DNA of 6,621 bases from Syntrophus sp. (in: bacteria) (GTDB lineage: Bacteria > Desulfobacterota > Syntrophia > Syntrophales > UBA5619): the NCBI GenBank assembly GCA_013824905.1, contig PNOO01000138.1, forward strand, positions 1-6,621, in the 5' to 3' direction. This document shows, piece after piece, positions 1 through 4,856 of this stretch. The notes beneath the pieces are model-generated. The model worked only from the letters and a program-made list of their open reading frames with translations. It had not been told where the DNA came from and did not search any database. Every line of letters begins with the position of its first letter. The stretch's first letter is position 1. A program made the position numbers and the translations under genes.

Positions 1-1
1 G

Positions 2-136
2 GGCTCCACATCTCTCAACGGCTATGCCCGCTACGAGCAGGGAAGGGCGGTACCGAGCATCGAAAAGCTTGGCCGGCTGCTTGCAGCCGTCTCCGGCACG
101 GGGGATTTCGTCTTGAGCGACAGCCGAAGCCGGTAA
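2..136 (+). CDS. C-terminal end of a helix-turn-helix protein, probably HicB-type antitoxin (5' truncated)
   Basis: An open frame enters from the left edge and ends at TAA 134-136, leaving 44 residues. The fragment contains LNGYARYEQGRAVPSIEKL followed by a leucine-rich helix. This is the recognition-helix and following part of an XRE/Cro-like helix-turn-helix: a YxxYExGxxxPS pattern, then a helix such as LGRLLAAV. Similar C-terminal HTH tails occur on HicB-family antitoxins, in which an N-terminal partial RNase-H-like fold neutralises the HicA toxin and the HTH binds the operon's own promoter. That assignment is inference, because the antitoxin domain and any hicA partner lie outside the window. 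A stand-alone XRE regulator is the main alternative. The next gene starts 33 bases downstream on the same strand with its own Shine-Dalgarno, and I see no terminator between them. Confidence 0.55.
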   Translation, partial: GSTSLNGYARYEQGRAVPSIEKLGRLLAAVSGTGDFVLSDSRSR

Positions 137-158
137 AAGGCTTGCCGTGATGATCTCT

Positions 159-163
159 GAGGA
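159..163 (+). promoter_or_regulatory. Ribosome binding site of the NYN-domain gene
   Basis: GAGGA lies five bases before the ATG at 169. It supports this start for the 175-residue protein. Confidence 0.7.
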
Positions 164-168
164 ATTTC

Positions 169-696
169 ATGCACCTCATCGTGGACGGCTATAATCTGAT
201 CCGTCAATCCGATACCCTTCGGGGATACGAGCGGATCAGCCTCGAAGCGGGGCGGCAAGCCCTCGTCCGGAGCCTTGCCGACTACCGGAAGCTCCGCGGA
301 CACCGGATCACGGTCGTCTTCGACGGCTGGGTGGGGGGTTCGCCCCAGGAGGAGAGAGACCAGGCGGGAGGGATGGACATCATCTATTCCCGTCTGGGAG
401 AGAAGGCCGACGAGGTGATCAAGCGTCTCCTTGCGAAAGGAAGCGAGGAGATCATGGTCGTCACTTCCGACAGGGAGATAGTGAACTTCGCCGCACGACG
501 GGGGAAGACCTCCATCGCTTCCGCCGCCTTTGCCTCCCTCCTCGACGGCATCGCCGCGGGACCTGTATCCGGAGGCCCGCCGGAAACGGAAGAGGAGGAG
601 GACGAAGACCGCCGCGCCGCCGCGAAAAAGAAGGGCCCCGCCCGCCGCCTCTCCAAACAGAAACGGGCGGCCCTGGCCCGGATCAGGAAGCTCTAA
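169..696 (+). CDS. YacP-like NYN-domain protein (putative ribonuclease)
   Basis: The 175-residue protein opens with LIVDGYNLI, the signature of the YacP/DUF901 branch of the NYN (PIN-like) nuclease fold. Acidic residues expected at the metal site are visible: D6 and N9 in VDGYN, D52 in VVFDG, D81 in EKADEVIKR, and D101 in VTSDREI. The nuclease fold covers about residues 1-130. After it comes a short linker, a run of glutamates (about 139-146) and a strongly basic tail rich in K and R to the end, which could contact RNA or the ribosome. Bacillus subtilis Rae1 (YacP) is a ribosome-associated mRNA endonuclease of this family. Applying that role here is inference. Length matches the family, and the start is supported by GAGGA at 159-163. 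The stop codon overlaps that of the convergent holA gene. Confidence 0.85.
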   Translation: MHLIVDGYNLIRQSDTLRGYERISLEAGRQALVRSLADYRKLRGHRITVVFDGWVGGSPQEERDQAGGMDIIYSRLGEKADEVIKRLLAKGSEEIMVVTSDREIVNFAARRGKTSIASAAFASLLDGIAAGPVSGGPPETEEEEDEDRRAAAKKKGPARRLSKQKRAALARIRKL

Positions 697-2084
697 CGGC
701 TCTTGCAGACCGTGATCAGGACCCGCTCCAGGAGGAGGCGGGGGGCCTGCCCGGTCGTCTTGAGCGCCAGATCCGTCCGGACCAGCAGATCCAGATAGCC
801 GGCCAGCTCCGCACGAGTGAAACGTTCCGCATTCTTCAGGGCCTGATAGATCACAAAAGGGTGCTGGGAGACGACGGCGATGGGCTCTTCCCCGTCGGCG
901 GTCAACCCTTTGAGGGCGGGGAGGATCGTCTTCTGAAAACGGCCGTAGTCCATGTTCGGCTGATAAGCCCCCAGCCTGCCTGACGCGATCAGGAGGTTCG
1001 CCTGAAACAGGAACCGGATCTCCCTTACGATCATCGTCATGATCATCAGGGGGTGGATCCCCTGATCGAGGAGCTCGTGCAGGGTCTTCAGGGCGAGGAT
1101 CAGGTTCCGTCCGGAGAGCGCACCGGTCAGCTCAAAAACCGTATCCTCCTTGGTCCTGCCGATGACGGCCTCCACATCCGCCGCCTCGATCTGCGCCTTC
1201 TCCCCGACATAGGTGATCAGTTTCTCGATCGCCCCGAGGGACTCCCTGAGGTCGAAACCCGTTTTCTGCCCGAGGGCGGACCAGGCCGCGGAGGAGAGGC
1301 CCTTTCCCGCCCGGCTCAGCCGCTCGGCGGCCATCGCCTGTACGGCCTGCTGCTGCCTCGCCCCCCCCTTCACCTTGTTGAACGAAAGTATCCTTCCTGC
1401 CGACGCGATCGTTTTGAAAAGCCTCTTTCTCTTGTCCACCGTCTCGGCCGTCAGGATGAGGCAATTCCCCTCCGGCATCCCGCCTGTAAGCACCCCTTCC
1501 AGGCGATCGGTCTCCCCCGGCCGTTCCTTCGCCGGCACGGCGCCTCGACTTACACAGAGCTCCACGGCTTTTGGGAGCCAGGCATCCCTCGCCTCCCCGC
1601 CGTCGTCCGGGACGATACGCCGCCAGGCCTCGTCGTCGATCCTCCGCCAGCCGCCGTCCCGAAGGTCGTCCAACTGCAAACCCGCGACCTGTAAAAAATG
1701 CATGAAATCCGATGCGGCCCGGTCGGGATCCTGCTCGAGGCGCTCCCGGATCCTTCCGATGAGAGGCATAAGGACATTCTTGGACTGGAAAAGCCGGGTG
1801 TTTCGGACGACAACCACTTTGCGTCCGGGGAGGAGGGGGGGGGTGATAAGGGATTCGCAGAGACCATCGACATCCTCGTGTTCGCCGTCCGTCACGAAGA
1901 GGTTGAGTTCCCGGTCCTGGGCCGAGGGGATGAGCGCCGTCGTCATTTTTTCCAGGGCGTCATGGAGGAGGAACTCCTCATCTCCGCAGAGGAGGTAACA
2001 GGGAGCGCCCTTCCCCCGTTTCAGTTCCGTAAGGACCGTATCAAGAGAGGCTCCCCGCCCCGTATCGTCGTCATGAAGCGCCAT
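693..2084 (-). CDS. holA: DNA polymerase III subunit delta (clamp-loader subunit)
   Basis: This 463-residue protein matches the HolA family, the clamp-loader subunit that opens the beta sliding clamp. Visible family landmarks are PCYLLCGDEEFLL (residues 28-40), the TPPLLPGRKVVVVRN strand (81-95), LILTAETVDKRKRLFK (209-224), a GFDLRESLGAIEKL helix in the lid region, the DTVFELTGAL segment, and a C-terminal collar with MIMTMIVREIRFLF and a LVRTDLALKTTG helix near the end. HolA proteins are usually about 330-350 residues. The extra length sits mainly between residues 105 and 205, where the family normally has a short connection, so there appears to be an insertion of about 80 residues here. The ATG at 2084 is preceded by GAGGG (2088-2092). 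A perfect inverted repeat ends 14 bases upstream. The TAG stop overlaps the stop of the convergent NYN gene. No terminator is visible at this convergence. Confidence 0.9.
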   Translation of the reverse strand: MALHDDDTGRGASLDTVLTELKRGKGAPCYLLCGDEEFLLHDALEKMTTALIPSAQDRELNLFVTDGEHEDVDGLCESLITPPLLPGRKVVVVRNTRLFQSKNVLMPLIGRIRERLEQDPDRAASDFMHFLQVAGLQLDDLRDGGWRRIDDEAWRRIVPDDGGEARDAWLPKAVELCVSRGAVPAKERPGETDRLEGVLTGGMPEGNCLILTAETVDKRKRLFKTIASAGRILSFNKVKGGARQQQAVQAMAAERLSRAGKGLSSAAWSALGQKTGFDLRESLGAIEKLITYVGEKAQIEAADVEAVIGRTKEDTVFELTGALSGRNLILALKTLHELLDQGIHPLMIMTMIVREIRFLFQANLLIASGRLGAYQPNMDYGRFQKTILPALKGLTADGEEPIAVVSQHPFVIYQALKNAERFTRAELAGYLDLLVRTDLALKTTGQAPRLLLERVLITVCKSR

Positions 2085-2087
2085 CTG

Positions 2088-2092
2088 CCCTC
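2088..2092 (-). promoter_or_regulatory. Ribosome binding site of holA, next to a repeat hairpin
   Basis: The minus strand reads GAGGG three bases before the ATG at 2084. The right foot of the large hairpin on this strand ends at 2099, only six bases upstream of this site, so RNA folding could influence holA translation. The site also borders the 8-bp direct repeat CAACCTTG (2092-2099). Confidence 0.5.
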
Positions 2093-2098
2093 AACCTT

Positions 2099-2223
2099 GA
2101 CGGCTTCGTAAAAAGTCCGGATGCTGCGTTGCGCTTCATCTTCCGTCATTGCGGCGTACGCCAAAGTACGCCTCATTACTCAAGATTCGCGCGCCTTGCC
2201 TGCGGACTTTTTACGAAGCCGTC
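2099..2223. repeat. Long inverted repeat with perfect 21-bp arms
   Basis: The arms at 2099-2119 and 2203-2223 are perfect reverse complements. Each contains the core GGCTTCGTAAAAAGTC or its complement. The 83 bases between them hold a second perfect palindrome, GGCGTAC (2153-2159) and GTACGCC (2166-2172), around a 6-base loop, plus looser complementarity between the rest of the two halves. The whole 125 bases could fold as one long hairpin in RNA of either strand. It lies between the LOG stop and the holA start and has no coding frame I would support. From memory, similar TTCGTAAAAAGTC palindromes are scattered through deltaproteobacterial intergenic DNA. That recollection was not checked. 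Confidence 0.9.
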
Positions 2224-2260
2224 CCCTTTTCTTGACTTTTGAGACTTTTTACGAGGTCGC
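2100..2260. mobile_element. Candidate MITE-like non-autonomous element with 8-bp flanking repeat
   Basis: The left end (2100-2117, ACGGCTTCGTAAAAAGTC) and the reverse complement of the right end (2243-2260, GCGACCTCGTAAAAAGTC) match at 15 of 18 positions, including an unbroken 12-base core. Immediately outside these ends the octamer CAACCTTG occurs exactly on both sides, at 2092-2099 and 2261-2268, as expected of a target-site duplication. An inner copy of the right end (2203-2223) pairs perfectly with the left arm, so the right side carries the end sequence twice. There is no transposase frame, so any movement would need an enzyme from elsewhere. The alternative is an old repetitive palindrome plus a chance direct repeat. 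Confidence 0.5.
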
Positions 2261-2290
2261 CAACCTTGCAGCAGCGAACGCCGCCCCGTC

Positions 2291-2947
2291 TTACAGGATG
2301 ACGTACTTCTGGATGTGCTTTACGACCTCTTCGGGATCGTCGATGATCTGAAAGAGTTCCAGGTCCGCCGGAGAGATCTTGTTGTCGTGGAGCATCGTCT
2401 TTCTGAGCCAGTCGATAAGCCCCTTCCAGTATTCGCTCCCCATGAGGATGACGGGGAAGGTCTTGATCCGCTTCGTCTGGATGAGGGTCAGCGCCTCGAA
2501 GAGCTCGTCCAGCGTCCCGAAGCCGCCGGGCAGGACGACATAGGCCATGGCATACTTGACGAACATCACCTTCCGGGTGAAAAAATACTTGTAGTCGATG
2601 CTGATATTGGCGTACGGGTTCGGCTTCTGCTCGAAGGGCAGGCGGATGTTCATCCCCACGGACCGGCCGCCGGCCTCCGCGGCCCCCTTGTTGGCCGCCT
2701 CCATGACGCCGGGACCGCCGCCAGTGATGACGCTGAAGCCCTTTTGGGCGAGAAGCCGGGCCAGGAGCTCCGCCTTCTGGTAATAGGGGTCGTCCGGCTT
2801 GGTCCTGGCCGAGCCGAAGATGCTCACGGCGTGCTTGACCCTGGAGAGGGTTTCGATGGCATCGACGAATTCGGCCATAATACGGAAGATGCGCCAGGAT
2901 TCTTCGATCGACAGGGAGTCGACGACAAACTGGTTTTTTTCATCCAT
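2291..2947 (-). CDS. LOG family protein (TIGR00730 Rossmann-fold type)
   Basis: The protein has 218 residues from the preferred start. It shows the LOG pattern: FGSAR (44-48), ITGGGPGVMEAANKGA (74-89), a conserved R125-K126 pair in FFTRKVMF, and the diagnostic PGGFGTLDE motif (140-148). Characterised members are phosphoribohydrolases that release free cytokinin-type bases from nucleoside 5'-monophosphates. Many bacterial members have uncertain physiological substrates, and old annotations call them lysine decarboxylases. It is likely cytoplasmic, with no signal peptide or membrane segment seen. An upstream ATG (2971) in the same frame adds eight residues, but it has no ribosome binding site and lies inside an inverted repeat. 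The ATG at 2947 follows GGAGGT by seven bases, so I prefer it. The gene lies 87 bases after rpsU and 206 bases before holA. Confidence 0.88.
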   Translation of the reverse strand: MDEKNQFVVDSLSIEESWRIFRIMAEFVDAIETLSRVKHAVSIFGSARTKPDDPYYQKAELLARLLAQKGFSVITGGGPGVMEAANKGAAEAGGRSVGMNIRLPFEQKPNPYANISIDYKYFFTRKVMFVKYAMAYVVLPGGFGTLDELFEALTLIQTKRIKTFPVILMGSEYWKGLIDWLRKTMLHDNKISPADLELFQIIDDPEEVVKHIQKYVIL

Positions 2948-2954
2948 CTCACAC

Positions 2955-2960
2955 ACCTCC
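2955..2960 (-). promoter_or_regulatory. Ribosome binding site deciding the LOG gene start
   Basis: GGAGGT on the minus strand is seven bases before the ATG at 2947. It would lie within the coding region if translation began at 2971, which argues for the shorter protein. Confidence 0.75.
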
Positions 2961-2965
2961 ACGCC

Positions 2966-2998
2966 GGCCATGGGTCATGGCCCACGACCTGTGACCCA
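2966..2998. repeat. Overlapping inverted repeats in the rpsU-LOG spacer
   Basis: GGCCATG (2966-2972) and CATGGCC (2976-2982) are perfect complements around a 3-base loop. TGGGTCA (2971-2977) pairs perfectly with TGACCCA (2992-2998). The two stems share bases, so they cannot form together. Read on the minus strand, the stretch resembles degenerate heptamers (GGGTCAC, AGGTCGT, GGGCCAT). No T-run follows on the minus strand, so it is not a classical terminator. It could be an attenuator, a protein site or a small repetitive element. Confidence 0.6.
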
Positions 2999-3034
2999 GG
3001 CGATCAGACCTCTCCCCCAATCCGTGAACTTCGC

Positions 3035-3226
3035 CTAAGAGACCTTCCGCCGCAGGGTCTTGGCCAGTCTCCGGCGTGCCTCGATGGTCTTCCTCTTCTT
3101 CTTCACCGAGGGTTTCTCATAGGCCCTGCGCAGTTTGAGCTCCTTGAAAAGTCCGCTCTTGGAGAGCTTGTTTTTGAGGATCTTCAAGGCCTTTTCCACA
3201 TCATTGTCAAATACTTTTACTTCCAA
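3035..3226 (-). CDS. rpsU: 30S ribosomal protein S21, TTG start
   Basis: The 63-residue product begins (M)EVKVFDNDVEKALKILK and ends in a tail dominated by K and R. It has the RRAYEKPSVKKKRK region and the EARRR segment typical of S21, a small basic protein of the 30S subunit near the anti-Shine-Dalgarno end of 16S rRNA. The frame can be extended upstream to another TTG at 3277, giving 80 residues. However, those 17 extra residues overlap the terminator's T-run, do not look like S21, and contain the ribosome binding site. GGGAGGAG (3230-3237) lies three bases before the TTG at 3224-3226, and family members normally start at exactly this residue. It is the first gene after the hisC terminator and probably leads its own unit. 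Confidence 0.92.
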   Translation of the reverse strand: MEVKVFDNDVEKALKILKNKLSKSGLFKELKLRRAYEKPSVKKKRKTIEARRRLAKTLRRKVS

Positions 3227-3229
3227 ATT

Positions 3230-3237
3230 CTCCTCCC
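3230..3237 (-). promoter_or_regulatory. Strong ribosome binding site fixing the rpsU TTG start
   Basis: The minus strand reads GGGAGGAG followed by AAT and TTG. The strong site compensates for the weak start codon and rules against the upstream TTG at 3277. Confidence 0.8.
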
Positions 3238-3251
3238 TTTCGTTTTCATCT

Positions 3252-3257
3252 ATTTTA
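3252..3257 (-). promoter_or_regulatory. Possible -10 element of the rpsU promoter
   Basis: TAAAAT on the minus strand lies in an unusually AT-rich stretch between the hisC terminator and rpsU. It would give a short leader just covering the ribosome binding site. No good -35 box is visible at 16-18 bases; a TTGCGT is only 14 bases away. This is a weak call resting mainly on position. Confidence 0.25.
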
Positions 3258-3275
3258 GAAATGAAAAAATGACGC

Positions 3276-3328
3276 AAAAAAAGGGCAGTACGGCGTCACA
3301 CGTCATGATCGTGCCGTATACTACCCTT
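3276..3328 (-). terminator. Rho-independent terminator of the TPR-pepP-gcvH-hisC unit
   Basis: On the minus strand AAGGGTAGTATACGGC (3328-3313) pairs with GCCGTACTGCCCTT (3294-3281) with a 2-base bulge and one G-T/C mismatch position. The interior can add a CACG/CGTG stem. The second arm runs directly into seven T residues (3282-3276). It begins 30 bases after the hisC stop and precedes rpsU, which separates the two transcription units. Confidence 0.85.
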
Positions 3329-3357
3329 GGTTGTTGCCTATGGTTAGACCACGCTCC

Positions 3358-4422
3358 TTACTTCTCTATGATGTCCCTTAAAGCGTCCAGGAATTCCTGG
3401 TTTTCTTCACGGGTTCCCACCGTGATCCGCATGTAGCCCCGCATCGTTCCGAGGCTGTTAAAGTTCTTGATCAGGATACCCCGCTCCATCAGGTGTTTGT
3501 ATACGCGATCCGCATCAAAATCGCAACTAAAAAAAATAAAATTTGCATCGGTCGGCCGGGGGTGGATGCCCGGCAGCGCCGCCAGGGCAGAAAAAAGCTC
3601 GCCGCGCCACCCGCGTATCTGAGCCGCCTGTTGCAGAAATGCCTCCTCCTGATCGAGATAGAAGCCGGCGGCCGCCTGCGACAGGGCATTCAGATTGTAA
3701 GGAAGCCTCACCTTATGAAGTTCATGGACCAGGACGGGAGGACCGATGAGGAGGCCGATCCGCATCGCCGCCAACCCCACCTTGGAGAGGGTCCGGAGGA
3801 TGACCAGGTTCTCATACCGGTCGATCTCCGGCAGAAAGGTCTTTCCCGAAAAATGGAAATAGGCCTCGTCCACGACGACGATGCCGGAGGCGGCCTTCAG
3901 AATCGCCTCGATCCTTTCCCGGCTGAAACAGTTGCCCGTCGGATTGTTGGGCCAGGCCAAAAAGGTCAAGGCGGGGGGGTGCGCCGCCAGCTGCTCCTGC
4001 AGGGCCGGAAGATCGAGATCGAACTCCTTATCGAGAGGGACCGCGGCGACCCTAAGGCCGGAGTTGAGGGCGGAGATCCGGTACATGGCGAAGGTGGGAA
4101 CGGGGATGATGACCTCTGCCCCGGGCCGCGCCAGGGCCGCACAGAGGATCTGAATGAGTTCGTCCGATCCATTGCCGATGATGACCTGATCCGCTTTCAC
4201 GCCGAATGCCGCAGCGAACCGGGATGCCAGCGCTACGGATCCCGCCTCGGGATAACGGTTCAGATCGATGGAGGCCAAAAGTTTCGCAAACCTCTCCCGG
4301 AGCCGGGGAGGGATGGCCAGCGGATTCTCATTGGCGTCGAGTTTGATCCGGCACGGGGTGGTCTCCACCGGATAGGCTCTCTGGGCGAGGACCTCTTCTC
4401 TGATCAGTGCGCGGACATCCAT
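3358..4422 (-). CDS. hisC: Histidinol-phosphate aminotransferase
   Basis: The 354-residue protein is a fold-type I PLP enzyme of the HisC group. HisC converts imidazole-acetol phosphate and glutamate to histidinol phosphate and 2-oxoglutarate in histidine synthesis. Visible landmarks are LDANENP (28-34), NRYPEAG (55-61), GNGSDELIQIL (83-93), PNNPTG (158-163), VVDEAYFHF with D185 and Y188, the Schiff-base lysine K214 in RTLSKVGLAAMRIG, and the substrate-binding R332 in GYMRITVGT. Length fits the family. The lysine motif reads SKVGLAAMR rather than the commoner SKAxGLAGLR, so a related substrate such as another aromatic or phosphorylated keto acid cannot be excluded. The ATG lies three bases after the gcvH stop, with GAGGAG in the end of gcvH, which suggests translational coupling. 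No other his gene is nearby. A terminator follows. Confidence 0.9.
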   Translation of the reverse strand: MDVRALIREEVLAQRAYPVETTPCRIKLDANENPLAIPPRLRERFAKLLASIDLNRYPEAGSVALASRFAAAFGVKADQVIIGNGSDELIQILCAALARPGAEVIIPVPTFAMYRISALNSGLRVAAVPLDKEFDLDLPALQEQLAAHPPALTFLAWPNNPTGNCFSRERIEAILKAASGIVVVDEAYFHFSGKTFLPEIDRYENLVILRTLSKVGLAAMRIGLLIGPPVLVHELHKVRLPYNLNALSQAAAGFYLDQEEAFLQQAAQIRGWRGELFSALAALPGIHPRPTDANFIFFSCDFDADRVYKHLMERGILIKNFNSLGTMRGYMRITVGTREENQEFLDALRDIIEK

Positions 4423-4425
4423 GGC

Positions 4426-4824
4426 TCAGCCGATCTCCTCTTCCCGCGTGACGAATTCCTGATATTCGCCCGTGTCGAGCAGATCGTCCAGTTCCTCGGG
4501 ACTCTCCATCTCCACGACGATCATCCAGCCGGTGTCGTGAGGATCGCTGTTGATGACCCCGATGTCATCCGTGATATCCTCATTGACGCTGATCACCGTC
4601 CCGCTGACCGGCGAGATGAGTTCGACCGCCGCTTTCGCCGATTCGATCCTGCCGAAGGGTTCGTCCCTCTCCACAGAGGAATTGTCCTCGGGAAGATCGA
4701 GCGAAATGATCTCTCCCAACTTCTCCTGGGCATGGTCCGTGATCCCGATGGTGGCCAGATTGCCCTCCACCCTGATCCAGATATGCTCCTGAGTGTACAG
4801 CAAATCTTCCGGAAACAATTTCAT
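4426..4824 (-). CDS. gcvH: Glycine cleavage system H protein (lipoyl carrier), variant form
   Basis: The 132-residue protein matches GcvH, the lipoylated shuttle that carries the aminomethyl group between the P, T and L proteins of the glycine cleavage complex. It can also serve as a lipoyl donor. It shows YTQEHIWIRVEG (10-21), GITDHAQEKLGEI (27-39), the lipoylation segment GRIESAKAAVELISPVSG with the expected modified lysine K64, DPHDTGWMI, and a C-terminal LDDLLDTGEYQEF helix. Differences from the usual pattern are HIW for HEW, ESAKAAVEL for ESVKAxSDL, and an unusually acidic composition. AGGA (4831-4834) lies six bases before the ATG. No gcvT, gcvP or lpd is in the window, so it may act with distant partners or as a specialised lipoyl carrier. 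It lies 32 bases after the peptidase gene and 3 bases before hisC. Confidence 0.9.
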   Translation of the reverse strand: MKLFPEDLLYTQEHIWIRVEGNLATIGITDHAQEKLGEIISLDLPEDNSSVERDEPFGRIESAKAAVELISPVSGTVISVNEDITDDIGVINSDPHDTGWMIVVEMESPEELDDLLDTGEYQEFVTREEEIG

Positions 4825-4856
4825 AGTGCATCCTGTATAAAGTAATGAAGCTCAGA

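Noticed and set aside
1213..1998. + strand open frame of 261 codons inside holA
   Set aside because: It is a serine/arginine-rich antisense shadow of holA with no supporting ribosome binding site or motif.
2099..2260. CRISPR-like repeat reading of the GACTTTTTACGA copies
   Set aside because: There are only two direct copies on one side plus an inverted copy, with no regular spacer length. This is an inverted-repeat element, not an array.
2948..2971. Eight-residue extension of the LOG protein
   Set aside because: The upstream ATG has no ribosome binding site, whereas GGAGGT is ideally placed for the ATG at 2947.
3329..3357. Possible small RNA or tRNA-like hairpin (TGGT-TAG-ACCA) between hisC and its terminator
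   Set aside because: The stem is only four base pairs and the segment is 29 bases long. It cannot form a tRNA, and nothing else supports an RNA gene.
2315..3436. Long + strand open frame of 373 codons across the LOG gene, rpsU and terminator
   Set aside because: It lies antisense to clearly identifiable genes, crosses their intergenic spacers and terminator, and shows no recognisable motif. It is a shadow of GC-rich coding DNA.
3493..4845. Long + strand open frame of 450 codons opposite hisC and gcvH
   Set aside because: It is antisense to two genes with intact catalytic or modification motifs. Its composition is D/R/G-rich, as expected from reverse reading, with no domain signature.
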